From assembly GCA_039519185.1 (NCBI GenBank), contig CM076846.1, positions 110,952,442-111,016,441 of the forward strand: 64,000 nt of DNA. Reading direction: 5' to 3'. How positions within the stretch are numbered: the stretch's first letter is position 1; each line of letters opens with the position of its first letter. Origin of the DNA: Astragalus membranaceus (taxonomy: Eukaryota; Streptophyta; Magnoliopsida; Fabales; Fabaceae). The position numbers and the translations under genes were made by a program. The notes below the pieces were generated by a model, which worked only from the letters and a program-made list of their open reading frames with translations, made no database searches and had not been told where the DNA came from. Shown piece after piece: positions 44,848 through 55,846 of this stretch.

Positions 44848-46237
44848 TGAATCGTAGACCGGGTTAGACAAATAAATAATAATCATCCCGCGTCAGTTAT
44901 ACCGTACCACGTAGGACTCATAGTCCGCTTTATTATTAATAAACATATCCGCACACGTGTACTATTATTCGGTTTTTCTAAATAATTTATAACTAAAAAA
45001 ACAGTTCATAATACAATTTAAATCATTTATTTGATTATACCTTTCAATAAGCTTTCAAACGCACCTGAGAACACCTCAATCGGGTTCCCGGATCAAAAGT
45101 TATCGCGAAAACAAAAATAGTGACTTTTGCTGAAAACTGCAAAGCGTCGCGACGCGAAAAGCATCAAAAACATTTTCCTCACAAAATTGTACATGGTTGC
45201 GACGCGATGGCTGCGTGTCGCGACGCGATGGCTTGCTGAAAAATGCAGATTTTCCGTTTTCTTGCGAAATTCGCTATTCCGCTCAATTCCGATTCTTATT
45301 CCGATTAAAAACAGTTCAAACAACCATCAAAACAGATTCAATCAACATCACACAATCAATCAAAAAATCATTGTAAAGGAATTGTATCAAAACGCGACAT
45401 ATTTTCAAATAACGGTTTTTATCTCAAAATCTCTCGAAATCAATCAACGTAAAAATTATCGAAACACAAAACAACCTAAGCGTGAGTAAAACTCACCCTT
45501 GAAGCGAGAGCCGATACCGGGCCGAAATCACCAAGACTTCAAAATCTCCATAAAACCACACGAACAATCCCCGCATAAACTTCCACGCTCTGACGACGCC
45601 CAAATCCGCTTCCAACCTTTCCGCTCGATCCCGAGACATCTCTTTGACCGAAAATCCGAATTCCCGAAATCCCCCATTCGAACCCTAATCACCAACCAAC
45701 TTCCAATTCGCGAAATTGAACTTCGTTCCGCACTCAATACGCTTCGGATTCGCTCCTAATCATCCTTGAATCAGCAAACACTATTCATCATCTTCAACCT
45801 TCAAATCACTATTCACACATAACCCCAAATCTTGATTTTTCAACCCAAACTCACCCAACTAGCTTCCAATCTCCCAATCGAACTTCAATCATCGATCAAT
45901 CATCCTCGGGTCCGTGCCAAACACCATCCCAAGCTACCCTTGAGCTTGAACCATCACAAACCTCCATTCCCTTCAAATTTTCGAAAATGGCAAAGTGAGA
46001 GAGAGTGAGTTGATGATGATGATTTTGGTACCAAATCGAAGAGGAAGTAACACTGAACGTTTTTCCGTGTTGGAAGGAAGTCGTTTTGATGAGCCTAAAT
46101 CCTCCCTTTTTCTTCTTCTTCCTCCTTACCCATTCTTTCTCTTCTCCCTTCTTTTCTCTCCTTTCTCTCTTTTCTCCTCTCTGTTCACGTCCTCTTCTTT
46201 CTTTCTTTCTTTCTTTTTAATTCTTTTCTTCCTTTAA

Positions 46238-46270
<33 letters not shown>
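46238..46270. repeat. (CA)n microsatellite in LTR
   Basis: A run of alternating C and A, preceded by a long C/T-rich stretch (46100-46235). Confidence 0.85.
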
Positions 46271-46274
<4 letters not shown>

Positions 46275-46501
46275 TTATTTAATAAATAAGTGGTAACGTG
46301 GCCCAATTACCATATTGTCCTTAATCTCTTATTTCGATTCTAAATCGTTATTGATCCGTATTATCCGGTTAACGATCCGATGATAACCAATAAATAATTT
46401 TAGCACTCAATAATTTTACCAATCAAGTACTAAATTAATTTAATTGGGTTAACACCCAAATAATTCTACTAATTATTTTGAAGATGTTACATTCTCCCCA
46501 A

Positions 46502-47371
46502 CTTGAAAGAATTTTTTCCTCAAAATTTCGTTAAGTCTTTCGTCCGACTAACCGAGAATCGACATTCTCAGAAAGGTCTTAAGTTGCTGGAACACAATCT
46601 TGAATTAACGAAATGAGTGTAGAAAATCTTCCCAAGTTGGCCCGTCAATCATTAAATATGTTCGACTTCTACCCTTGAACTCTTCTAAGATTATAGTCCG
46701 AACTCTCTTATTACGAATCGACACGAGAAACTCCTCTTTCGCCTACCTAGGCTTGGCATCGCATTTAAAAACACTTCTGAAGCTTCATTCCAATTATCCT
46801 TGCTTGCGCCCCAACTTTGATTAATCTAAATCAAAGGGTCTAATACAAGACGCTTGATAGAAATATATGTTGAAAGTGAGATCCACAAACTGGTACTCCT
46901 CGGTAGAGGTAAAAACAAACACGATTTCCCCAAAGGGTGTAAACACGTTCTCAACAAATCTTCTAAAATCTATAACAGTTCTCATACACATTGAAAAAAA
47001 TGTGACGGGAAAGTCATCTGTGAAACTTCTTGACTCGCCCCCAAGATTTCGAGATAAAACTTTCCAAAAGATGGAAAGAGAGTTTTACTAAAAACTTTGA
47101 CCATAATGTAGAAATAAACCGTGGGGACAACAAATAAATTTGAACGTAATGAAAATCACCTCTGTTGTTCTCAAAACAACTATCAAACAGAACTCAGAGC
47201 TCTTTTTCCTCTATTGCAACTTCATCACGAGGTTTTTACCAACGACGCACCCGATTCCTTTCCAAATTAGTCCATAGCGTTGAGAACTTCTCCTCAACCT
47301 AAGTAATCCTCCCAGGATTTTCTCTCTCAATCAGATTTTATTACCCTCTTGATTCGTTCCCAAAATTAACT
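46502..47371 (-). other. Degenerate 3' internal region of the Tekay-type element
   Basis: Lies between the polypurine tract and the CACTA insertion. The integrase and chromodomain expected here are not recognisable in any minus-strand frame, so this part is deleted or heavily mutated. Confidence 0.4.
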
Positions 47372-47394
47372 CACTACAAGAATAATTGATTTTT

Positions 47395-47755
47395 CCGGCC
47401 AGGAGTTTTCGGCAGATATAGATCCGCCGCAAATATTCCGGCGGATTGTAGGAATTTCCGGCGGATTTTATCCGCCGCAAAGTTACCGGCGAAATAATTG
47501 ACGTTTGCGGCGGATTAATTTTCGACTTGGATTTTGCGGCGGATAAATCAGTTTTTGCGGCGGATTTGGGATTACAAATTTTTTTTTACGAGATTTTAAC
47601 AATCCGCCGGTAAGGTTATTTCCGGCGGATATTTGCCAATTTTGAAATTCATAAACCGCCGCAAATTCAACTCCGTCCGCCGCAAATCCTCTAATCCGCC
47701 GCAAAGCCCATAAATCCGCCGGTAACTGCAGTTTTCGGCGGATCATGCCTTTTGA
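47395..47755. repeat. Left subterminal repeats of the CACTA element
   Basis: More than ten copies of the ggcggat/atccgcc core (often ttgcggcggat or ttccggcggat), in both orientations. Confidence 0.85.
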
Positions 47756-47858
47756 CCGTTTGACTTCGTTTCTCCTATATAAACGCCTTCTCCCCTTCTT
47801 CTTTTTCACACCTCTACCAATACTCTCATTCTCTTGATACAACACTCTCTTAATACGG

Positions 47859-48412
47859 CACTCTCTTGAGCATTGTCGGCAGCGGCTCCAATAGAGTGGC
47901 GTATGTCTTCATTTTTTTGTAAAAAAATTTCCACATTGTCATGAACACCCCTTCATCTTTTTCGTTAAAAGTAACCCCTTTATCAGCAAAAAGCTCCTCC
48001 TCATTATTTTCACCACAAGAGACATATACGCTCATCAAACGCTCGGTATCATCCTCCAACTTAACAACCCGTCCTTGCAGTTCCTCAAACTTTCTATTTA
48101 GAGATTCAATCATCTTTTCAAAAGATGGTTTCTTGTGAAACTTTCTATTTTGAAAATATGGTTGAATCTCTAAATAGAAAGTTTGAGGAACTGCAAGGAC
48201 GGGCTGTTAAGTTGAAGGATGATACCGAGCGTTTGATTAACGTATATGTCACTTGTGGTGGAAATAATGAGGAGGAGCTTTTTGTTGATAAATGAGTTAC
48301 TTTTAACGAAAAAGATGAAGGGGTGTTCACGACAATGTGGAAATTTCTTTACAAAGAAATGGAGACATACGCCACTGTAATGGAGCTGCTGCCGACAATG
48401 CTCAAGAGAGTG
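47859..48412. repeat. Long inverted duplication inside the CACTA element
   Basis: The left arm, about 47859-48118, is repeated in inverse orientation at about 48162-48412, with a spacer of about 40 bp. The arms match over about 250 bp with scattered mismatches. Both encode the same peptide (about MxESLNRKFEELQGR..KL.DDTERL) read outward from the centre, minus strand on the left and plus strand on the right; the right copy stops at an in-frame TGA. A transcript across it would fold into a long hairpin. Confidence 0.88.
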
Positions 48413-48719
48413 TCATATCAAGATAATGGCGTAGGTCTCTGTTTAGGGGTAGCAGACATTAAATATATATTTTACTGATTTTCCCAATTTTTATTGCTTT
48501 AGATTATTTTATTTTTTGTATGGATATTTTATTAATTGTATAGATCTTTTTTTGGTGATAATATTTTACTGCTTTTCCCAATTTTTATTTTTTTAAATTA
48601 AAAATTAATTAGTTATTGGATTTTATTTTTTTATCAATAATTAAAAAAATTAATAAAATAATATATATTTTTAATTAAAACAATTTTTTTTAAAAAATAA
48701 TAATAATTTTTTTTAAAAA

Positions 48720-49110
48720 AATGGAACTTTGCGGCGGATTTGTGTCATTTGCGGCGGAATTTTAAATAAAACGTTTTTTAAAAAAAATTATATTTATTTT
48801 TTTTTAAAATAAAACGGGTGCTTTGCGGCGGATAACGGGTACTTTGCGGTGGATAGTTTGCGGCGGATATTGGGCACTTTCCGGCGGATATTTTGCGGAA
48901 AAATTTGTCCCCTTTTCCGGCAGATTATCCGCCGCAAATTTGCGGTGGATTTTGCGGCGCCAGTACATCCGCCGCAAACTTGCGGCGGATAATCCGCCGC
49001 AAAGCGTTTGCTTCGAACTGGCTACCGGCGGAAAAATTCCGCCGCAAAGTCCAAATATCCGCCGCAAATTTGGCTTTTGCGGCGGATTTTGCCCGCCGCA
49101 AAGTCCAACT
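48720..49110. repeat. Right subterminal repeats of the CACTA element
   Basis: More than fifteen copies of the same gcggcggat/atccgccgc core as on the left side, some in closely spaced inverted pairs. Confidence 0.85.
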
Positions 49111-49379
49111 TTTCTTGTGGTGACTTTAGCATGCGGGTTTTCACAAAATGATTTTTCAAAACTACCATACCGCACGCCGAGCCTCACTTCGGAAATTTCA
49201 GACTCTTGCAAGCAGATCCATCAATTGATCCTTTGGTGGTTAATCGCAATGTTAAAAAATAGTCAACAGTCACCTCACTTTCATATTCGTATTCACGTTT
49301 GACTTGTCAAACGGAATCACATAATACTATCTGATCGTTAACATTCGCAAGCGAAAGGTTAACACCAAAACCTTGCCAC

Positions 49380-50967
49380 TAAAGTGGAAACTTATGGATG
49401 TACCCCAACTTAGATCTAAAAGACTCTAACAATTCCATTTCTTGCATCATTAACTCTGCCATGTGAATGGATTTCCTACTCAGCGCATCAGCTACAACAT
49501 TGGCCTTTCCTGGATGCTACTTCAACTCGAAGTCATAATCCTTCAGAAATTCTACCCATCTTCTTTGCCTGTTATTCTGTTCTTTCTGATCAAACAGATA
49601 TTTTAAACTCTTGTGATCACTAAAGATTTCGAAACGAGACTCATACAGGTAATGTCTCCAAATCTTCGATGCATACACAATAGCTGCCAACTCCAAATCA
49701 TAAGTTGGATAATTCTCATCATGGATCTTCAACTCTTGAAAACATTCTTCACAATCGGCATCCCACGTAAACGGATGACCCTTACGAGTTAACCGAGTAA
49801 GTGGAAGAACTAACTATGAGAACCCTTGAACAAAACTCCTATAGTAACCAGCTAGACCCAAGAAACTTCTTATTTCAGTGACAGATATTGGTCGTTCCCA
49901 GTTCAATACAGCTTCCACCTTACTGGGATCCACTACAACTCCCGATTGGGAAATCATGTGTCCCAAAAACTTCACTTCCGGCATCCAGAAGTCACACTTC
50001 GACGGCTTGTCATACAATTTCTTTTCCCGGAGTACGTTCAGAACAATGCGGAGATGTTGGAAATGCTCCTCAATGGTCTTAGAGTACACTAAGATATCAT
50101 CAATGAATACTACTACAAACTGATCCAGATACGTATAAAAAAACTCGGTTCATGTAATCCATGAATACCATCGGAGCATTAGTCAAACCGAAGGGCATCA
50201 CTACTAACTCGTAATGTCCATACCTAGTACAGAAAGCTGTCTTCGGAATATCTAAGACTCTAACTTTTAATTGATGATAACCTGACCTCAGATCAATTTT
50301 TGAAAACACCACGGCACCTCAAAGTTGATCCAGCAATTCGTGTATCCTTGGCAAGGAATATTTGTTCTTGATCGTCACTTAGTTGAGTTGTCGATAATCA
50401 ATACACAATCTCATGCTACTGTCCTTCTTTCTTCTTGACAAGTAACACCGGAGCACCCCATGGAAAAGCGCTCGGTCGAATGAACCTCTTCGAGATCAAC
50501 TTTTCAAGTTGATACTTCAATTCCTTTATTTCTAAAGGAGACATCCTGTAAGGAGAAATAGATATTAATCTTGTGCCAGGAATCAACTCTATAGGAAATT
50601 CTACCTCTCGGTTAGGAGGTAAGGATGAAACTTCATCTGGAAAGACATCTAGAAATTCATTTACCACTTGAACAGAAGATAAATCTAAACTCGCTTCAGT
50701 AGACGCAGACAACATAATAATATAAGCTTCCGCACCTTGGAATAATGATTGGCTCGCTGAGGTTAAAGAGATAACTGCTTCGAAATTTGCCTGTGTCAAT
50801 CCCACAGATTTGGAGGCGAAGCTGATGGTTCGATTGGCACCGTCGATTGTAACATGAGTTGCAGTCATCCAATTCATACCCTGAACGATGTCCGTACTTC
50901 TCATAGGCAACAAATAAATTCTACAACGAAATTTTTGTCTCCTATGACAAGTAGACAATTTTGACAT
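49380..50967 (-). pseudogene. Tekay-type pol remnant: protease end, RT, RNase H
   Basis: Blocks in several frames on the minus strand: end of protease (DIVQGMNWM, plus GANRTISF), RT entry (PYRMSPLEIKELKYQLEKL ... APVLLVKKKEGQ), RT core (KIDLRSGYHQLKVR ... YGHYELVVMPFGLTNAP), connection (LRIVLNVLREKKLYDKPSKCDFW ... SFLGLAGYYRSF), RNase H (YPTYDLELAAIVYASKIWRHYLY ... SDHKSLKYLF), and then HPGKANVVADALSRK after a stop. Many stops and frameshifts; long dead. Confidence 0.85.
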
Positions 50968-51113
50968 AATGATTGGGTCTGGACACGACCTTTAGCAGCA
51001 GTAAAAATAGTTATCGGCTCGGATAGCGGAGATTCGCTAGTCCCAACCGATTCACACATGATTGTGCTGTAAAACAATGGGTTGCACCCGAACCATATAA
51101 TATACTGACGGAG

Positions 51114-51836
51114 TTATTGAAAACTGATCTCATACCCCTCAGTAGATTGTCTGCAATTGTAACTGTCTAAACACCCAGAGTGTTGACTCGTCCTCGTCTT
51201 GAAGCTGCTTGTGACTCCCGGGAACTCTTCCTTGCAGGGCACTCTTTTGCATAGTGACCCTCTTCCGCATCTCCTACGATTTCTAAATTGTGTTGCTTTC
51301 CACAATTAGAACATCTTGACCTTTTGAAGAATCGAAGAGTTGCACCTGCTTCTCCTTTGATGAAAATATCTTAGGACTTTGCATTCGGAGTTGATAAATC
51401 AACTACCTTCTTTCCTTTCCAATATTCTCTTTAAGATCATCCTCGGCGACATAGGTTGGTTGCTCTAAGGCAACATCATTGGTAATAGTATAAGAATTGA
51501 GACCATAAATCATAAAAGCACTTATGCCCTTCTTATACTTCTGCATTCTCCATTCGTCATCCGGAGCTTACTTTACCACTTGGTAAAACTGAGACAACTT
51601 CTCAAACTTAGCGATGTATTCTTCCACCGTCATGTCACCTTTCTCGAGGATGCACCGGTTGGAGATCCCGGTTTTGGTCGAGGATTGCGTCTTGATCATC
51701 CTGCCATAATTCCGCTTATGATGCACTAAGTATTAAGTTGATCAGGCTCAATGTCTCTTAGCATCACAAGTATAATTACAACAAGGACTAACAAGGAATC
51801 GACTCAACCCTAAACTAAGTCCGACTAGGTCGAACT
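51114..51836 (-). pseudogene. Tekay-type gag remnant
   Basis: Only scattered gag-like pieces remain between protease and the primer site. On the minus strand, at about 51235-51320, the frame reads CSNCGK ... AEEGHYAKECPARK, a disturbed CCHC zinc knuckle. The rest of gag appears deleted, since under 0.8 kb separates protease from the LTR. Confidence 0.5.
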
Positions 51837-51848
51837 GCTCTGATACCA
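51837..51848 (-). other. Primer binding site for tRNA-iMet (Tekay-type element)
   Basis: The minus strand reads TGGTATCAGAGC, complementary to the 3' end of standard plant initiator tRNA-Met including CCA. It lies two bases inside the LTR. Confidence 0.85.
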
Positions 51849-51850
51849 AT

Positions 51851-52560
51851 TGTAACACCCCGGTATTTTTATCGAGTAAAAATACCCAAGTATACCATCA
51901 TAAAATAATCAGAGATATTTTTCCTGTTTTAGATATTGAACATAAATAAAAACAGCTCATAACCTAGAGTCCAATATCCAAATACCAAGAAATAGCAGAA
52001 ACGATTTTACAACTTTTACCGGTAAAAGTTATACAATCGGAAATACAAAGATCTCGAGGGAAAGACATTAACAATGAAAACTAAGTCTTCACCGTCTTCA
52101 TAAGCACACCACCTAGCTGTGCTTCTTCACCTTTGCTTTTTCCCCTGCTTCTCTGTAAAAACCACAAAATATAAATAGTGAGATAAACATCTCAGTGAGT
52201 TCTACCGAGACCCCTACTAACACTCGCAGTCCAGTTTTAAAACGTTTTTAAGGTTTGACACGACACCGACCGCAATCCACTTGCTAATCCCAGTGAATCA
52301 TACAATAAGGCTTTGATCTAGTAGGACACCGACCACAATCCACTTGCTAATCCCGATGAACTAACATCCTAGGCCTTTCTACGTACCACCGACCGCAATC
52401 CACTTGCTAATCCCGGTGAACGTAGTACAATAACTTTTAACACAACACCGACCGCAATCCACTTGCTAATCCCGGCGAACCCCATTACCAATAGTGTTTC
52501 CTAATGGCACGGAGCCTAGGGTAAGGGTTCATGACTTCTCCGCCTAGTATGTCAACATGG
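51851..52560 (-). repeat. Partial LTR (5') of the Tekay-type element, cut by insertion
   Basis: Matches the first part of the LTR at 43931 with few differences and breaks off after gtcaacatgg, where the Ogre-type element begins. The rest of this LTR should lie to the right of the window. Confidence 0.88.
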
Positions 52561-52839
52561 TGTCATACCCCAATTTTGTCCGGCTTAGGTCCAAACCCTA
52601 ATTTTCCACACAAAAATAAGTTATGCTTCATTTTTAGGTTTAAAATGCACGTTTTGGGAAGTTAGAGTCAAAAAGGGCATTTTGGTCATTTCTCACAAAA
52701 GGGTCTCTAAAAAACAATTTTTGCAATAGGCCTCATGCATCAAATTAGGGTTTTTGAAAAATATGTTATGCATGCATGGCAAGCTTTGGAAAATATTTTA
52801 GGCATGCATGGCAAAGACCTAAAAGCATTTTTGTGGAAA

Positions 52840-53140
52840 GCAAGAATTGATTTCTATTCTCTTCCATAGGCCATGAATCGATTCCTCATTGTGTTAACTA
52901 AAGTAAGAATCGATTTTCACCTATGAAGAAGGTCCTGAAAATCGATTCCTCTTGTCTCTAAAGGCTCAAGAATCGATTCCCACTATTTTAACTAAAGCAA
53001 GAATCGATTTTCACCTATGCAAAAAGTCCTGAAAATCGATTCCTGTTGTTTTCAAAGGAACCAAGAATCGATTCTTTATTATTTTCAAAGGTAAAGAATC
53101 GATTCCTACATATTTCCAAAGGCTCAAACAATCGATTCTT
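52840..53140 (+). repeat. Array of atcgat motifs upstream of the LTR promoter
   Basis: About twelve copies of the palindromic core aatcgatt, spaced roughly 20-40 bp, in two alternating contexts (aagaatcgattttcacctat and ctgaaaatcgattcct). The zone ends just before the TATA box. The identical zone recurs in the 3' LTR at about 62366-62670. Confidence 0.85.
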
Positions 53141-53175
53141 CATTGCAATAAATGTTTTTAAAAAATTTCTACGCC

Positions 53176-53183
53176 TATAAATA
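53176..53183 (+). promoter_or_regulatory. TATA box of the Ogre-type 5' LTR
   Basis: TATAAATA within cctataaataggc. The element's transcript would start about 30 bp downstream. The 3' LTR carries the same box at 62702-62709. Confidence 0.7.
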
Positions 53184-54681
53184 GGCAGCTTCAAAATCAC
53201 ATTTGGGAAGAAAGGGACTTCACGAGATCAGAAAAACAGACACAGCTCACAAGATCAGAGAGAAGAATTGCTACACACATTTTTTCACAAGATCTGAGAA
53301 GAATTGCTCCAGAAACATTTTCACAAGATCTGGGAAGACAACTCTCGCAAATCTCATTTTCCAGTTCTCCGCTTCATTTTTGTTCTTCAGATCTGTAATA
53401 TCTGCCTTCATCAGAGGTATTTCTGTTTTTATATTTGTTAAAATTCAATCATTCTGATCCACGCCAAAATTGCCCTATGTGATTTAATTTAGCTGTAGTG
53501 TCCTTGTTGATGATGAACCACATGATTCCCACTTATGCCTAGTGCATCATTTTCTAAGTGGTGAAGATGGTCTCAGATGATTCAACCTCTCCTTTCAAAC
53601 CTTTTCAAAAAAAAACATTCTTTATTAGAACTATGTCGCTTTGATTCCCGTTTGGGATACGTAGGAGCGAGCCACGTTCTCGTCAAGCGCAACAAATAAA
53701 AATTCTTTTCATCCCCATAAACAAATTATTTTCATAAAAACAAACAAAAAGAATCATTTTCCAACCCATTGTTGCTAATAGCTCATCAGAGCCTCTGTTC
53801 GTTTAGCTATTAGTGACAATGTCTTTTTCTCATAAGAATAATAAACGATGGTCCATCATAACCTTTGTTAGTTTGATCATTGTGCAAATCAATCTCTTTC
53901 GAAAATCACTTTCAAAAAGGTAATAAAAACGAGTTGTTATCAATAGTCCATCAGAACCTTTGTTCGTTTGACTAGCGGTGCAACTCTCTCTTTTTTTGAG
54001 TATTTAGTAGTGATTCATCATAGCCTCTGCTAGTTTAGTCATTTGCTAATGCTCGTCCTATTTCGAAAACTCACTAAAAAAGATAAAAAAACAAAAACTT
54101 TTCAAAAAGACAAAGAAGAACTACGTAGCTTTGAATTCTCCATCGCACCGGGAGATACGTAGGAGCGAGTCACATCCCGTCAAGCATAACAAATAAAAAT
54201 CATTTTCACAATAAGTTTTTCAAACAATTATTTTCAAAAAGAACCAAGAACTACGTAGCTTTGAATTCTCCATCGCACCGGGAGATACGTAGGAGCGGGC
54301 CATGTCCCGTCAAGCACTTTTTTCTAAAAACCCATTTTTCCCCCTTTCTCACCAAAAATAAAATTTCCAGTAAGTTTTCTCATTCGTCTCCAAACAAGAA
54401 ATAAATAGGCAAATCTAGGTATTTTTCAAATCAAACGTTAAAACCACACATTTAATTAGAGGTTCCCTTTCGGTAGAAAGGACGTGCGCGGTGCTAACAC
54501 CTTCCTCGCGCGTAATCGACCCCCGAACCTATATCTCTAGTTTTCAAAGACCATCTGCCTTGTCCAAAAGACCTTTTTTCAATGTTTTGGTCTTAAAATT
54601 AAAATATTGGTGGCGGCTCCAAAATTTTCCACGTTGTACATTGAGAAACCCCAAGCCGGGGATTTTTCGGGGTGCAACAGC

Positions 54682-54699
54682 TGGCGACTCCACTGGGGA
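54682..54699 (+). other. Primer binding site, tRNA-Arg type
   Basis: TGGCGACTCCACTGGGGA, starting three bases after the LTR end. It is complementary to the 3' end of plant tRNA-Arg with one mismatch, as is typical of Ogre elements. Confidence 0.75.
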
Positions 54700-55846
54700 C
54701 CTTTTTTTAAGACGAGGGTCAAGCCTAACTAATTTAAATGTGTGGTTTAATGTATTGTTGATTTGATTAAAACCTTGTTTGCCTTTATTTCTTATCATTG
54801 ATTGTAGGCGTATGCATTTGTGTTCTTCTATGTTTGTTCCCTGTCTCATCTTTTATTCCTTTTCTTTTTATATGTTTATGCCCATGCATTCTTCCAACCC
54901 CCATGTTCCCTTCTTTCTTTGCTCCTTTTCTTCAAGGTAAGCTCATGCATTTCTCCCCAAATTCTATCATGTCCCTTCTTCTCAGCTCCCTTTCTGAAGT
55001 AAGTAATGTGTTTGTCGTTGGTACCCTAGGCTAGTAGTATTTGAATAATATGGAACCATAGGGTAGACAACATGCTATTATCTGGACTGCTCTAGTTTTC
55101 ATTTCAGGTGGGGGTAGTACTAGGGAAAATGCCCTTGACACACACTACACTTATACCCTGTGACTATGTGTTTTGAGTGGGACCATAACCCAGGTCTGCA
55201 AAAACTTAGGAGAGTGGATTCGAGTAGTGAGAGCCCATCAGGACCTTTGTCCGTTTGGCTACTTGCGAAAGTTTCAACCAGAGTTGTGCTCTTTCATGAT
55301 GCCTCACACCTAGCAGTTTGCTGCATTTGTGGGGAATTTTGTGAAAGGGACTGTAGCTCTGGTGGCCTTGTGAGGGAGTGAATAGAGCTACATGGAAGGA
55401 TTACCCTTTAAATTGCCCTAGATCATAGGTCTCACCTCTTTTTTTAGGTCACAAGGGCTTTTCCAAAATTGTGTGTTGCATTATTAGTTTAGTTCATTTC
55501 CGCCAACATTTTTTGAAAAAAAAAGAATATGTTTTTCCTTCACTTTCATGAGGTGGCATATAGGGTATACTGCCCTAATTTTTCAAAACCCCACCTGTAA
55601 ATATCTGTCTTTATAACAAGCATCCTCATCATCCGCATTTTACAGCATGCATTACATAAGCAAAATTCTGAAAAATTCATACAGCATTCCTCATGCATCT
55701 AATAACATAAAGCCATGTGCATATGCATTGCATTCATTTACGCATTCATACTTGTACTCATAAAAGATGTTCTATCATCAGAAAGAAAAACAAAAGGCAA
55801 GCTGGTTCGCCAACACCGATACTCTACCCGTCTACAGGCAAGACTA
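54700..55846 (+). other. Untranslated leader region of the Ogre-type element
   Basis: No gene motif in about 1.15 kb between primer site and gag. It includes one more copy of the LTR phrase cccatcaggacctttgtccg (about 55228), so the LTR repeat family extends into the leader. Confidence 0.5.

Larger units (their letters stand above)
43931..46501 (-). repeat. Complete LTR (3') of the Tekay-type element, 2571 bp
   Basis: Starts TGTAACACCCCGG and ends GATGTTACA on the plus strand. It contains four tandem copies of a block of roughly 58-62 bp, a (TA)n tract, a (CA)n tract and a pyrimidine-rich tract. Its first about 630 bp match the partial LTR at 51851 with few differences. Confidence 0.88.
47372..49122. 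mobile_element. Non-autonomous CACTA transposon, 1751 bp, with TSD ACT
   Basis: The ends are CACTACAAGAATAATTG and, inverted, CACCACAAGAAAAGTTG, which match the plant CACTA terminal consensus. The 3-bp duplication ACT (47369-47371, 49123-49125) is diagnostic. Both subterminal zones (about 47395-47755 and 48720-49110) are crowded with gcggcggat/atccgccgc motifs in both orientations, as expected for transposase-binding sites. The core is a long inverted duplication (47859-48412). No transposase domain is present, so mobility would depend on another copy. Confidence 0.92.
43931..52560 (-). mobile_element. Tekay-type Ty3/gypsy retrotransposon, degenerate, interrupted twice
   Basis: Minus-strand element. 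Its downstream LTR is complete at 43931-46501 (TGTAACA...TGTTACA ends). The internal part is 46502-51850, and the upstream LTR starts at 51851 but is cut at 52560 by another retrotransposon. A 12-nt tRNA-iMet primer site lies two bases inside the upstream LTR. The polypurine stretch caagttggggagaa lies inside the downstream LTR border. Pol blocks RH, RT and PR are recognisable but full of stops. Integrase and chromodomain were not recognised. A CACTA element sits inside at 47372-49122. Confidence 0.85.
52561..54679 (+). repeat. 5' LTR of the Ogre-type element, 2119 bp
   Basis: TGTCATACCCC...GGTGCAACA. It contains about twelve spaced copies of an atcgat-centred motif (52840-53140), a TATA box, a set of roughly 130-bp repeats built on ctacgtagctttgaattctc (54120 and 54250, with a diverged copy near 53630), and repeated 'catcagagcctctgttcgtt' phrases (53785-54050). 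Confidence 0.92.

Noticed and set aside
45127..46237. Several plus frames of 80-120 codons in the Tekay LTR
   Set aside because: Inside an LTR, low-complexity and overlapping on both strands; not genes.
48804..49302. Frames of 135 and 159 codons in the right part of the CACTA element
   Set aside because: Built almost wholly from the gcggcggat subterminal repeats read in frame.
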